Shown: positions 11,436 to 22,369 of the stretch, piece after piece
Position numbering within the stretch: the stretch's first letter is position 1
Layout: every line of letters begins with the position of its first letter
Assembly (NCBI RefSeq): GCF_001858325.1
Contig: NZ_MBPP01000009.1
Span: 45,238-109,237, forward strand
DNA: 64,000 bases
Origin: Marinobacter sp. AC-23
Lineage (GTDB): Bacteria; Pseudomonadota; Gammaproteobacteria; Pseudomonadales; Oleiphilaceae
Direction of reading: 5' to 3'
Program-made: the position numbers and the translations under genes
Notes under the pieces: generated by a model
The model's input: the letters and a program-made list of their open reading frames with translations, nothing else
The model's database searches: none
Told to the model about the DNA's origin: nothing

Positions 11436-13683
11436 GAGCTCTGCTCAGCCATTATCGTCGTCATCCGCTGCAGTTGGTGGCTCTGGCTGTGATGATTGTT
11501 CTTGCCACCATGCTGTGGACGGGTGTGAATCATCTTACCAGCCAGGCCAGAGCTAGCCTGGGTCAGAGCGAACGGGCGGTGACAGAGCGCCAGCAGGTGG
11601 TTCGGAGCGATGGCCAGACCTTGGTGATCGAAGACTTTGTGGCACTTCGGCTTGCCGGTGTGTGCGTTATGCCTTGGCTTGAGGCTACTCCTGAAACCGG
11701 AAGTCGCCTTGTGGGGATTGATCCACTGGCCGCCCATTGCTTCGGTGCCGGAACCGGCGCATCTCAGGTGCTGGATCAGCCTCTGGATGGCAAACCTTTT
11801 GTGGATATGCACGCCGCAGCCGGCATCAGTGCTCGCGAGAGTCGTTTGTATTTGCTGGCACCAGAAACTACCCAGGCCACTGACCTGCCGGGTGGTTACC
11901 ATCTGAAAACCTTTTCAACCAGCCCAGACACCGGCGAACTCGGAGACAGCTTTCTGCTCAACCTGGAGGCTCTGGGCGTGTTGGTGCTGCTGATCACCGC
12001 TTTGTTGTTGCGCAGCGTATACCTGTTGGGGCTGGCACAGCGCCGGGACAGCTTTGCCCTGCTGCACCGGTTTGGTGTGTCGCCGGGGCAGGTTCAACGT
12101 TGGCTGGTGCTGGAGATTCTTGTGCTGGCGCTGGTGTGTGTTGTGCCCGGGGTCTGGCTGGGCCGATGGCTGGCGGCAGGATTAGGGGGCGGGTTCGGGA
12201 AGGCGCTGGATGGGCTGTTCGATATACCCCTGTATGCCGGGCAGGGGCAGGGCTGGATAACGCCAGTGCTGGTCATGCTGGGTGTGGTGGTGATTGCTTG
12301 CCTGGGGGATCTGATTTTGCTCAGGTTCCGCGACCGCCTTTCCTTACCAATGCCTGTTCGGGCCGGGCTGGCGATGGCTTTGCTGGTAGCCGGGCTGGTG
12401 ATGGCTTGGCTGGCGCCCTCGTTACCCTGGGTGTTTGTTGCGGTTGCCTTGGTTTTCGCCGGTGCTGGCTGGCTGACACCGGCTACTGTTGCTTACCTGG
12501 CGCGCTGGCGCGCAAATCGCTCGAGTGCTTCGCTTGCCCTGTGGCGCCACAGGGAACTCGCGGTGCTGGTTCGCCGCCTGACATTACCGCTGGTTGCCCT
12601 GCAGTTTGCATTGGCCATGGTGCTGGCGGTGCAGGCTTTGGTCACCACCTTTGAGGGCACGTTTGATCGTTGGCTGGCGCAGCGGCTCGAGGCCGCCTAT
12701 TACATTGAAGTACCGGCCGGTGCCGACAGCAAAAAGGCAGCTGAGTGGTTGACAAACCAGCAAGAGAAGGTTCCAGGTTTGCGCTGGCACAGAGTAATTC
12801 GGGGCCGGGCTGAGCTTGCAGAGGCAGGCAGCCAGCAAGTGGATGTATTTGCGGTCGCCCCCGTTGGCTCTCTGGTACGCGCATGGGCGTTGTTGGAATC
12901 GGCAGATCAGCCTTGGGTAGCTTTGTCTTCCGGTGCGGGATGATGATTAACGAGCAGCTGGCGCGCCGGCAGAATCTTGGGGTTGGCGATAACGTGCAGT
13001 TAATTCTCGGCGACCAGCTAACGGCCCTGCCGGTGCTGGGCGTATACCCTGATTACGGCCGGCCTGTGGGGGAGGTCTTGTTAAACGCCAAAACCCTGCC
13101 CGATACCTTCAGCGTCCGTTTCGAGAGCTTTTCTGTTACGCCTGGGGAGCCCGGAATCGTGCACATTACCGACGCGCTTGAGAAAATATGGGGCGTGGAA
13201 GCGCTTTCTCTGAGAGACAACGGCACCATTCGGGCATTGGCAACCGGTGTGTTTGACCAAACATTTGCGCTCACCCGCGCGATAACCCTGCTCACTCTGA
13301 TCCTGGCGGCCTCTGCATTGTTGATGATGGGTTGGGTGTTTTTCTCCACGCGTACCTGGTACTTCCAGTTGCTGATGGTCTGGGGTTTGCCACACCGGGT
13401 TGTCGCCGGTCAATTGCTAAGGCTGGCGCTATTACTGACTGGCGGTATTGCCGTGTTGGCTTTGCCACTGGGTATCTGGCTAACCTGGGTGTTGGTGCAC
13501 CGGATCAATCCTCTGGCGTTTGGCTGGTCGCTGCCTATGGCCGTGTATCCGCTATTCTGGCTGGAGCTGGCTGTTCTCAGCCTGGCCGTTGGTCTGAGTA
13601 TTGCGGCGTTGATGCGCCGGCAGCTGCGCAGGCCCGCAGTTGCACCCGTCTCCGCCAGCGCTCTGGCGGGAGGTGAGCGATGA
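11432..13683 (+). CDS. FtsX-like ABC transporter permease (frameshifted)
   Basis: A large MacB/FtsX-type permease, about 750 residues after repair, with an N-terminal helix, a periplasmic domain, a central group of membrane helices and a second FtsX-like domain near the C-terminus. The first frame stops at 12941-12943 just after SSGAG; adding one G to the GGG run at 12937-12939 continues it as GMMINEQLARRQ. It pairs with the upstream ATPase. Such systems move lipoproteins or peptides or transmit mechanical force; the substrate here is unknown. The ATGA overlap at its 3' end couples it to the lipoprotein gene. Confidence 0.83.
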
Positions 13684-14765
13684 TCCGATACGTTGGTTTT
13701 GTGCTGCTTTTGTCGGCGTTTGCAGGCTGCTCCGGCGATGCCGGGGATGAAGGCTTTGCCGGGTTGGCCGGGCTTGAGCAAAGCGCGACCGCCGATATGC
13801 CCTATTCGCAGCCAGGCCCCGGGGATCGGCTGAGCTTTCCTGCCGATTTCGGGCCACACCCGCAGCACCGCATTGAGTGGTGGTATCTCACCGCAAATCT
13901 TGAAACTGAGGCCGGCGAGCCGCTAGGGTTGCAATGGACGCAGTTCCGACAGGCCCTGCAGCCCAGAACGGCCGACGCGCCTGCGCCAGCTTCTAACAAC
14001 TGGCCGCTGCAAGCTGCCTGGATGGCCCATGGCGCAGTAAGCTGGAAGGGCCAGCATTATTTTGCGGAAAAACTTGCCCGTGGCGACATGGGTAATGCAG
14101 GTGCAACCGCTGTTCCATTTCAGGTGTGGCTGGATAACTGGCGGCTGGTAGGCAACACGGACAACAACCGCTGGCAACTGCAAGCTGCGGGCAAGGGCTG
14201 GAGTTACGACCTGGATCTGCACATTCAGGGCACTCCTGTGGCCCATGGAGAGGGAGGGTTCAGCGCAAAATCCGCCAGCGGCGAAGGTTCGATGTATTTC
14301 AGCCTGGTGGACATTGCCATTACCGGAGAAGTCACACTGGAAGGTGAAGTGCTGGAGGTGAAAGGTAAGGGCTGGTTTGACCGGGAATGGAGCAGCCAGC
14401 TGCTGAAAACCGGTCAGCAGGGCTGGGACTGGTTTGCGTTGCATCTGGATAGTGGCGACAAGCTGATGGCGTTCCGTTTGCGTGATAAAAACGGGAGCTT
14501 CCGCTCCGGTACCTGGCTTCCCGCAGGGGGTGATCCTGTGCCATTAAGTTCTGAAGAACTGAGTTTGGTGGTGCTGGATCGACGCAAGGGCGTGCCTGTG
14601 CGCTGGCGGTTGAGCGTTCCGGCTTACCAGGTAGATCTGGAGCTGAGCGCACCATCCGGTGACTATCTAAACGCCGGCCTCTATCCCTATTGGGAAAGCC
14701 CGGTGAGGGTGTCTGGTAGCCATGAGGGTGAAGGTTATATGGAGCTGACCGGGTATGACGACTGA
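13680..14765 (+). CDS. AttH/CrtC-like lipocalin-fold lipoprotein
   Basis: 361 residues. The N-terminus is a lipoprotein signal peptide with a lipobox around LSAFAGC, so it should be anchored in a membrane. The body matches the carotenoid 1,2-hydratase/AttH lipocalin-like family: HRIEWWYLTANL near residue 60, YFSLVDIAITG in the middle and WFDREWSSQ. In Agrobacterium, attH lies with ABC genes attEFG, the same association seen here. A hydratase role is unlikely as no carotenoid genes are present. ATGA overlap with the permease gene marks it as the last gene of the efflux/ABC operon. It ends 8 bp from the convergent pomB. Confidence 0.82.
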   Translation: MIRYVGFVLLLSAFAGCSGDAGDEGFAGLAGLEQSATADMPYSQPGPGDRLSFPADFGPHPQHRIEWWYLTANLETEAGEPLGLQWTQFRQALQPRTADAPAPASNNWPLQAAWMAHGAVSWKGQHYFAEKLARGDMGNAGATAVPFQVWLDNWRLVGNTDNNRWQLQAAGKGWSYDLDLHIQGTPVAHGEGGFSAKSASGEGSMYFSLVDIAITGEVTLEGEVLEVKGKGWFDREWSSQLLKTGQQGWDWFALHLDSGDKLMAFRLRDKNGSFRSGTWLPAGGDPVPLSSEELSLVVLDRRKGVPVRWRLSVPAYQVDLELSAPSGDYLNAGLYPYWESPVRVSGSHEGEGYMELTGYDD

Positions 14766-14773
14766 GTGTTTGC

Positions 14774-15697
14774 TTACCAGGTAATGTTGCCGGAATCGGG
14801 GCTTACGGGGCGGATATCAATGATGGCTTCGCGCTCACTGGCATTTTTTTCAATCAGCTCCCGAAGCCGTAAACGTTGTTCCTCCAATGGATCGGACATG
14901 TTGACGATGATCTCGACGCGTCGGTTTTTTGCGCGGTTTTCCGAAGAGATATTTGCCACCCGGGGCTTTGTGTCAGCCAAGCCTTTGACAGCCAGGCGGG
15001 TCGGCTCTACATCGCCTGTGGCGAGCAAGACATTTGCAACGGCTGCTGAGCGGGCCGCAGAAAGATCCCAATTGCTGTAAAAACGTGACGTCCGGATAGG
15101 AATGTCGTCGGTATGCCCTTCCACCGTCAGCTTGCCAGGCATATCGGCCAGTACGTTCGCCATCTCCAGAAGCAGACCCTCAAACTCATAAGTCAGCTCA
15201 GCAGAGCCAGACGGAAACGAGCCTTTTTCCTCTATCCGTATGACTATGTGGTGCTGATCCTGATCTTTTTCTACGGTAATTCGGCCGTCTTCAATCGCGT
15301 CTTCAAGCACCTCACGAATTCGGGAAGTACTGGCTTCCAGAGATACGTTTGCCTCGGCCTCCAAAGCCTCTTCTGTGAGGCTTTTCAGTGTTTGCAGCTC
15401 TGGCTGTTGATCGGTTGTGGTTTGCCGGATTTCGTTAACGAGGGTTGGTTCCGGGGGCGCTGGCGAGAATTTGTCAAAGATCGGGCTAGTGCCCTGGGGA
15501 ATCTCCAGTGCCGGCACTTCGCGCTGAACGCCGAATGCCTTTGATAGCTCCCCGGCAATCTGCTTGAACTTCATCGCGTCTATTTCTGAAAACGACAGCA
15601 AAAGCACAAAGAAGCACATCAGCAGCGACATCAGGTCGGCAAAGGTCACAACCCAGGCCGGGATACCTGGTTTTTCCTCTTCTGGCAGCTCATCCAT
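14774..15697 (-). CDS. pomB: Flagellar motor stator protein PomB (MotB family)
   Basis: 307 residues with one N-terminal membrane helix carrying the essential ion-binding aspartate (FADLMSLLMCFF, Asp21), a linker, and a C-terminal OmpA-like peptidoglycan-binding domain (VEGHTDDIPI, NWDLSAARS, NRRVEI). It pairs with PomA to form the ion-conducting stator around the flagellar rotor. The partner sequence is closest to the sodium-driven Vibrio PomA, so sodium coupling is likely in a marine cell. It starts 5 bp after pomA. Confidence 0.9.
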   Translation of the reverse strand: MDELPEEEKPGIPAWVVTFADLMSLLMCFFVLLLSFSEIDAMKFKQIAGELSKAFGVQREVPALEIPQGTSPIFDKFSPAPPEPTLVNEIRQTTTDQQPELQTLKSLTEEALEAEANVSLEASTSRIREVLEDAIEDGRITVEKDQDQHHIVIRIEEKGSFPSGSAELTYEFEGLLLEMANVLADMPGKLTVEGHTDDIPIRTSRFYSNWDLSAARSAAVANVLLATGDVEPTRLAVKGLADTKPRVANISSENRAKNRRVEIIVNMSDPLEEQRLRLRELIEKNASEREAIIDIRPVSPDSGNITW

Positions 15698-15702
15698 GGG
15701 GC

Positions 15703-16479
15703 TTATCCGCTGGTGGCCTCCGCCTCAGGCGTTTTGTCACGCTGGTTTGGAGGCAGGTAGCTGGAGAGCATTTGTTCGATAATGCGCGGGTTTGTGCCTT
15801 GTTGAATGGCCACCAGTGCATCGGTGTAAAGCATTTGCAGGCGAGCCTCTTCGGTCATCCGAAGTGAAAGCTTATCCGCTATGGGGGTGGCTATCATGGT
15901 GGCTATCATTGCGCCGTAAAGCGTGGTCAGCAGTGCGACGGCCATGGCGGGCCCGATGGATTTCGGGTCTTCCATGTTGGAGAGCATCTGTACCAAGCCA
16001 ATCAGCGTGCCAATCATACCCATCGCTGGCGCCACATCCGCCATGGCGGTAAACACTTTGGCTCCCGAACGGTTGTGATCCAGCGTCATCAGGCGCTCCT
16101 TGTCCAGGAGCTGTTTGATGGTGTCGTTGGTCTGGCCATCTACTAGCATCTGGATTCCATTGCTGAGGAACGGTGACGCGACCTCCCGTCCTTCAAGCCC
16201 AAGAGCTCCCTCTTTGCGGGCAACGTTGGCAACGTCCACCAGTTCTTCAATGCTGGCCTGGGTTTCCGGGAGTTTGAACTTGAACGCCCGGGCAGCCGCC
16301 TTAAAAGCGCCAAGAAATTGTGGGATGCTGAATTTGGCCAGCACCACCAACATTGTTCCGCCAACAACGATCAATAGTGATGCTGCGTTGAGAAACACAT
16401 CGGGTGACACGCCGAGAATAACGGCAGAAGCGATGAGTACAATTGCGCCGACAAGGCCGATCAGGGTGGCAAAATCCAC
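15703..16479 (-). CDS. pomA: Flagellar motor stator protein PomA (MotA family)
   Basis: 258 residues with four membrane helices and a cytoplasmic loop between helices 2 and 3. The hallmark VAPAMGMIGTLIGLVQML and the stretch from SIGPAMAVALLTTLYG to IADKLSLR are very close to Vibrio PomA. It forms the ion channel with PomB and transmits torque to FliG. It is the first gene of a two-gene operon. No other flagellar gene lies in the window, as is usual for pomAB. Confidence 0.92.
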   Translation of the reverse strand: MDFATLIGLVGAIVLIASAVILGVSPDVFLNAASLLIVVGGTMLVVLAKFSIPQFLGAFKAAARAFKFKLPETQASIEELVDVANVARKEGALGLEGREVASPFLSNGIQMLVDGQTNDTIKQLLDKERLMTLDHNRSGAKVFTAMADVAPAMGMIGTLIGLVQMLSNMEDPKSIGPAMAVALLTTLYGAMIATMIATPIADKLSLRMTEEARLQMLYTDALVAIQQGTNPRIIEQMLSSYLPPNQRDKTPEAEATSG

Positions 16480-16545
16480 ATGCTCTCCGGGGATTTAACG
16501 TTATGAACTTGGGGGTGGAGAGATTACCTTTAGTTCATTATTCGA

Positions 16546-16965
16546 TCAATCTGCTTGTGCTGTTTGTGTGAGCTCTTCTTTATATTCTTTCCAGGCCGCG
16601 TATCTGTGAAGATCCGATTCGACCAGCTTCAAACACAGTGCAACCACACCAACATCGTCCACAAAGCCAATGCCCAGGATCAGGTCGGGGATAAAATCGA
16701 GCGGGTTCATCACGTACAGCAGCGCACCTGCCATAGCTGCGATGCTTTTCCAGGGCACATCGCGGTAACTTCCGTTCCAGTAATCCTGGATCATCGAAAA
16801 CATCAGTTTGATATCTGCGCTGAAACGGTTCAGTTTTCCACTGCCTTTGACCTTTTCCTCTATGGATCTTTGCCGTTCCAGTAGAGCTTCCAGGTCGGCA
16901 CGGCTTACCTTCTCCGCTTCGGCATTCAACTGTTTGCGGGCATTCTTCTGGCTGAACAGAGCCAT
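16546..16965 (-). CDS. DUF1232 (YkvA-type) membrane protein
   Basis: About 139 residues from an ATG that follows AGAGGA by some nine bases; an upstream Met at 17040 gives an N-terminal extension with no support. The first 50 residues are charged and helical. The second half contains the DUF1232 core, LLYVMNPLDFIPDLILGIGFVDDVGVV written in pieces: YVMNPLDFIPD then GFVDDVGVV. This short amphipathic membrane-associated motif has no assigned biochemical role. Confidence 0.8.
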   Translation of the reverse strand: MALFSQKNARKQLNAEAEKVSRADLEALLERQRSIEEKVKGSGKLNRFSADIKLMFSMIQDYWNGSYRDVPWKSIAAMAGALLYVMNPLDFIPDLILGIGFVDDVGVVALCLKLVESDLHRYAAWKEYKEELTQTAQAD

Positions 16966-17115
16966 GAACAAGTGTCCTCTGTTAGAAAACGATGGATGAC
17001 CGACCTGTATAGTGTCACGAAACAGGCCGGTCTGCCGCATCCACTGTATGCAGTCCGACAGGTTGTTCGGCGTGGCCTCGCCACCGCCCGAACATAGTTC
17101 AACCTGAATGCAGGT

Positions 17116-17865
17116 TTACATCTCTTGCGCCGTAGGACGCAGGATAATCTCGTTAATGTCCACGTCATGCGGCTGCTCAATCGCATAGACAATGGCGCGG
17201 GCAACGGCATCGGCGTCGATAGCGACCTTATAGAGTTCTTCCGCCGCTTCCGCTGCATTGGGGTCGGTGATGGTGCTGGTCAGTTCGGTGGCTATTGCGC
17301 CCGGTGAAATGTTGGTGCTGCGGATTTCGTCACCGGCTTCCATGCGTAGCCCTTCGGACAGGGCTTTGACGGCATACTTGGTCGCGCAGTAAACCGCACC
17401 ACCTGGGAACACTTTGTGCCCGGCTACGGAGGACAGGTTGATCACGTGCCCGCTGTGTTGCTCCCGCATGGTGGGTAAAACTGCTGCAATGCCATACAAA
17501 ACGCCCTTGATGTTAACGTCTATCATCTGCTCCCACTCGTCTACCTTGAGGGCATCCAGCGGTGCCAGGGGCATAAGGCCTGCGTTGTTGATCAGGACAT
17601 CGATACGACCAAACTTTTTCCTGGCCGATGCCGCCAGGCTTTCTACCTGTTTGCGGTCGGTGACATCGGTAACCTGCCACAGGACTTCGGCACCTTTTGC
17701 CGTCAGCTCGTCGGCCAAAGACTTCAGGCGGTCTTCTCTGCGAGCTGCCAGTACCAGTTTGGCACCACGATCGGCCAGGCGACGGGCGGTGGATTCGCCC
17801 AGGCCGCTGCTGGCGCCTGTGATGATGACAACCTTGCTGTTAATCGGGTCGTTAGTGTTGCTCAT
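17116..17865 (-). CDS. SDR family NAD(P)-dependent oxidoreductase
   Basis: About 249 residues, a classical short-chain dehydrogenase: cofactor motif GASSGLG near residue 16, NNAG near 93, catalytic Ser in NLSSVAG and the YCATK Tyr/Lys pair. It resembles the YdfG/clavaldehyde-dehydrogenase subgroup that reduces small carbonyls with NADPH. The start at 17865 follows AGGAG; the longer reading from 17892 adds nine residues without a better ribosome-binding site. It lies 33 bp after the old yellow enzyme gene and is probably co-transcribed, which suggests reactive-carbonyl detoxification. Confidence 0.88.
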   Translation of the reverse strand: MSNTNDPINSKVVIITGASSGLGESTARRLADRGAKLVLAARREDRLKSLADELTAKGAEVLWQVTDVTDRKQVESLAASARKKFGRIDVLINNAGLMPLAPLDALKVDEWEQMIDVNIKGVLYGIAAVLPTMREQHSGHVINLSSVAGHKVFPGGAVYCATKYAVKALSEGLRMEAGDEIRSTNISPGAIATELTSTITDPNAAEAAEELYKVAIDADAVARAIVYAIEQPHDVDINEIILRPTAQEM

Positions 17866-17898
17866 AGTCTTTCTCCTGTTTGGATCAAACAATTCTGA

Positions 17899-19026
17899 TC
17901 AAGCGCTAGTTTCAAGTTCTTTCAGTGTGGGATAGTCGGTATAACCGTGCTCATCGCCGCCGTAGAAAGTGCTGTCATCCCATTCGTTGAGAGGCGCATT
18001 CTCACGGAAGCGCTCCGGCAGATCCGGATTTGCAATAAACGGACGGCCGAAGGTAACCAGATCGCAGCGACCTTCATTGATGCGCGTGCGGGCTTCTTCG
18101 GCGGTGTAAGCGCCGTTAGCGATGTAGGTGCCTTTATAAACAGCCCGGATCGCGTCGATAATTTCTTCCGGGCGACCGTTGGCGTGGTTACCCTGGAACG
18201 AGTCTTCTACTACCTCGAGATAAGCGATGCCCAAGTCGTTCAGCTGTTTGGCGAAGGCGCTGAAGGTTTCCAGCGGGTTATCATCGTGCATTCCGTTAAA
18301 GCTGCCGGTCGGGCCAACACGAACACCCACTTTGTCTTTGCCCCACACATCTATGACAGCCTGAATGACCATCAGCGGCAGGCGCAGACGGTTTTCCAGG
18401 GAGCCGCCGTATTCGTCGGTGCGATGGTTACTGCCGCTTTTGAGGAACTGGTCCAGCAGATAGCCATTGGCGGCATGCACCTCAACACCGTCAAACCCGG
18501 CTTCCTTCGCGTTCAGTGCGCCCTGGCGATACTGCTCAACAATATCGGCCATCTCGTCGGATTTCAGAGCTCTGGGCTCAGGCACATCCACCATGCCGGA
18601 GTCTGCGCTGATAAAGGTTTTGGCACCTTCCGGCTTGATAGCTGAGGGGGCGACTGGCTGGTTGCAGCCCGGCTGTAACTCCGGGTGTGAGATGCGGCCC
18701 ACATGCCATAGTTGCATGTGGATGCGGCCACCAGCCGTGTGAACGGCGTCGGTAACCTTTTTCCAGCCATTAATCTGGTCCTGAGAATGAATGCCCGGTG
18801 TGAAGGCATAGCCCTTGCCCTGGGGTGAAATCTGAGTCGCTTCACTCAGTATTAGCCCAGCAGACGCCCGTTGCTGATAATAGCGCACGTTCATGTCGTT
18901 CGGGATATCGCCGGGCTGGCTTGAACGTGAACGGGTGAGCGGAGACATCAATATGCGATTGGGCAGCGTGAGATCGCCCATAGTGAATGGCTGAAATAGC
19001 GGGTCGTTCTGCTGTTGATTGCTCAT
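17899..19026 (-). CDS. nemA: Old yellow enzyme family alkene reductase (NemA-like)
   Basis: 375 residues of a flavin-dependent TIM barrel: LFQPFTMGDLTLPNR at the N-terminus, QLWHVGRISHP with the FMN-facing residues, FDGVEVHAANGYLLDQF, the HRTDEYGGSLENR loop and the terminal FGRPFIANPDLPER. It reduces activated C=C bonds (N-ethylmaleimide, enals, nitro-olefins) with NAD(P)H. It is divergent from frmA. A NemR-like dyad lies in the shared promoter region, suggesting electrophile-induced control. The exact substrate is unknown. Confidence 0.88.
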   Translation of the reverse strand: MSNQQQNDPLFQPFTMGDLTLPNRILMSPLTRSRSSQPGDIPNDMNVRYYQQRASAGLILSEATQISPQGKGYAFTPGIHSQDQINGWKKVTDAVHTAGGRIHMQLWHVGRISHPELQPGCNQPVAPSAIKPEGAKTFISADSGMVDVPEPRALKSDEMADIVEQYRQGALNAKEAGFDGVEVHAANGYLLDQFLKSGSNHRTDEYGGSLENRLRLPLMVIQAVIDVWGKDKVGVRVGPTGSFNGMHDDNPLETFSAFAKQLNDLGIAYLEVVEDSFQGNHANGRPEEIIDAIRAVYKGTYIANGAYTAEEARTRINEGRCDLVTFGRPFIANPDLPERFRENAPLNEWDDSTFYGGDEHGYTDYPTLKELETSA

Positions 19027-19076
19027 GAAGGTTGCACCATGGTTCTGTTCGTCGATAAGGTCAGACGTCTATCTGA

Positions 19077-20321
<1,245 letters not shown>

Positions 20322-20372
20322 CGTAGACGTTTAATACGCCATGGCTTGGTGGAGCAAGCAGCCAGGCGCCTT

Positions 20373-20400
20373 TCAAACCCAGGGCCGCCCCTGGGTTTGA
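20373..20400. terminator. Strong hairpin between convergent frmA and OmpA-like gene
   Basis: A perfect 12 bp stem (TCAAACCCAGGG and CCCTGGGTTTGA) with a 4 bp loop lies 50 bp after frmA and 60 bp after the convergent OmpA-domain gene. There is no T-tract on either strand, so it may work as a transcript-end structure rather than a textbook intrinsic terminator. Confidence 0.55.
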
Positions 20401-20461
20401 CCTCATTGCCGGGGCGGCTCTTCGCCCCACCACAGAACTTGCAATGGGTGAAGGGCCTCAG

Positions 20462-21508
20462 TTAGCGATCCGTCAGCTTGATCTCAATGCGTCGGTTCTT
20501 CTGCAAAGCACCCGCCGTGGTGCCTTCCGCAACCGGGAAGAACTCGCCAAAGCCCGCTGCGACCATGCGGTTTTGTGGTACGCCCTGACCCGCCAGGTAG
20601 CGAACAACGGACACGGCACGTGCGGTTGAAAGCTCCCAGTTGGAGGGGAACTGTGGCGTGTTGATGGGAATCCGATCGGTATGCCCATCAATACGCAGAA
20701 TCCAGTCCAGGTCTGCAGGGATTGTTTTAACGACTTCGAGCAGCACGCCGGCCAGTTTATCAAGCTCGCGCTTGCCTTCTGTTCCTAACTGGGCAGAGCC
20801 GGAAGCAAAAAGTAGTTCTGACGGCAGCAGGAAACGGTCACCGACCACCCGGATGTTTTCATTGGCCGCCAGTATATTCCGTAGCCGCGAGAAGAATTCA
20901 GATTGGTACTGTTCCAGCTGGTTGACGCGCTCTGCCAGTAGCGTATTCAGGCGTCGGCTGACATTCTCCAGTTCCCCTTCTTTATCTGCGGTCATTTCCT
21001 TTTGCAGGTTCAGAGCAGTGGTTATTTGCTGCAGCTGGTTCTGGAGCGATGCAATCTGGTTGGACAGTCGCATAATCATGTTCTGCTGGCCGACGGAAAG
21101 TTCGTCCTTGTCGTCCAGCTCCTGGTTCATGTTCGCCAGCCTTTCCGCCCTGGCTTCGGCATCAGCTGTCTGTTGCATCAGTTGGTTACGGGAAGCTTCC
21201 AGGCGGTCTTGCAGGTCTTCGTTCTGAGCCTGGCTGTCGCTGAAACTGCTCTGAACCGTGAGCATTTGCTGCTCCAACGCTTCCGTTTTGTTCTGTTCCA
21301 GCCCCAACAGTTGTGATATTTCGTTCAGCCGCTGGTTCAGACTGGCCAGCTCGGAGTTACGGTCAGAGAGTGTCTGGGAAAGATAAAGCTGGCTCACCAC
21401 GTAAACCAGCAACATGAATATCACCAGCATCAGCAGGGCCGAGAGCGCGTCTACGTACCCAGGCCATACATTAATGTTGCTGCGGCTTCGGCGTCTGGAT
21501 CCGATCAT
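20462..21508 (-). CDS. MotB-like OmpA-domain protein with long coiled coil
   Basis: 348 residues: a short basic N-terminus, one membrane helix carrying a MotB-type aspartate (YVDALSALLM, Asp20), about 150 residues of heptad-rich coiled coil, then an OmpA-like peptidoglycan-binding domain (RIDGHTDRIPI, NWELSTARAVSVVRYL, NRRIEI). Its start overlaps the end of the MotA/TolQ-like gene (ATGA). The pair should form an ion-driven channel tethered to peptidoglycan, distinct from the flagellar PomAB. The function is unknown. Zorya ZorB has a similar plan, but the neighbours do not fit. Confidence 0.78.
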   Translation of the reverse strand: MIGSRRRSRSNINVWPGYVDALSALLMLVIFMLLVYVVSQLYLSQTLSDRNSELASLNQRLNEISQLLGLEQNKTEALEQQMLTVQSSFSDSQAQNEDLQDRLEASRNQLMQQTADAEARAERLANMNQELDDKDELSVGQQNMIMRLSNQIASLQNQLQQITTALNLQKEMTADKEGELENVSRRLNTLLAERVNQLEQYQSEFFSRLRNILAANENIRVVGDRFLLPSELLFASGSAQLGTEGKRELDKLAGVLLEVVKTIPADLDWILRIDGHTDRIPINTPQFPSNWELSTARAVSVVRYLAGQGVPQNRMVAAGFGEFFPVAEGTTAGALQKNRRIEIKLTDR

Positions 21509-22233
21509 GGTTGGGGGTCGTTACTGGTGAATGGGTCCAGCAGGTTGGTAACACCGGTAAGCCATTCTTCCAGGCCGTCATAGAACCGGTTTTGAGCATG
21601 GCCCGCCTGGATGTCTAAAAAGCCAAGAATGAGAGAGCCGCCAAGGCCAAACAGCGAGGAGCTGAACGCCGTACCCATGCCTTGCAAGGGCGTTAGCAAC
21701 CCGGCCTGGAGATCTGCGAATACTTTGCCAAAATCCCCCTGGCCCATGTCCAGGTTGGTAATCACTTCGCCCACTGCATTGATGGTGCCGAGCAAACCCC
21801 AGAAAGTGCCCAGTAGCCCGAGAAAAACCAGCAGGCTGATGAAGTAACGGGTGATTTCTCGCTGCTCATCCATTCTCGAATGAATGCCATCCAGCACCGT
21901 ACGGAGAGACATGGTAGATAGCGTGAAGCGATCCCGCTTGGATTCTTCGCCCAGTTGCCGTGCCAGGGGTTTGAGCAGGCGGGGCTCCTGTAATACCGAA
22001 AGCCCGGAGTGGCCGGTGCGGAACTGGGAAATCCAGCGCAGTTCGGGAAACAAGATAAACACCTGACGATAGGTAAGCCCGATACCGACAATCAACACGG
22101 CAACAATCAACAGGTTGAAAACCCAGTTTGCCATAAACGCCGATGCCAGCGGCTTGTGGATCAATACGCCAACGATTGCGACAACCGCGAGAAAGAGCGT
22201 CATCCAGAAAAGAGTGTGTTTTGGGTTACTCAT
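21505..22233 (-). CDS. MotA/TolQ/ExbB-like proton channel protein
   Basis: 242 residues from ATG 22233, which follows AGGAG by six bases; the longer reading from 22404 is not supported. Two N-terminal membrane helices are followed by a cytoplasmic part and two more helices. The conserved ExbB/MotA segment is FLGLLGTFWGLLGTINAVGEV, seen here as FLGLLGTFWGLL then TINAVGEV. It is translationally coupled to the MotB-like gene. The size (much shorter than ZorA) and lack of defence genes argue for a housekeeping envelope or motility-linked channel. Confidence 0.8.
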   Translation of the reverse strand: MSNPKHTLFWMTLFLAVVAIVGVLIHKPLASAFMANWVFNLLIVAVLIVGIGLTYRQVFILFPELRWISQFRTGHSGLSVLQEPRLLKPLARQLGEESKRDRFTLSTMSLRTVLDGIHSRMDEQREITRYFISLLVFLGLLGTFWGLLGTINAVGEVITNLDMGQGDFGKVFADLQAGLLTPLQGMGTAFSSSLFGLGGSLILGFLDIQAGHAQNRFYDGLEEWLTGVTNLLDPFTSNDPQP

Positions 22234-22369
22234 GTGGCTCCTGCTGTCATAAGGATTCCCTCGAAACATAGCACAAACATGATGATTACAAGGTAGAAGA
22301 TCTCTTAGATCTAATTTGTTGATCGCATCCATGGATTCATATAGAGTGAATTGATTCATAATAAATACA

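Noticed and set aside
20462..22233. Zorya-like ZorA/ZorB anti-phage pair
   Set aside because: The domain plan is similar, but the MotA-like protein is only about 242 residues, there is no ZorC/ZorD/ZorE gene, and the neighbours are metabolic and regulatory genes. No other defence gene is in the window.
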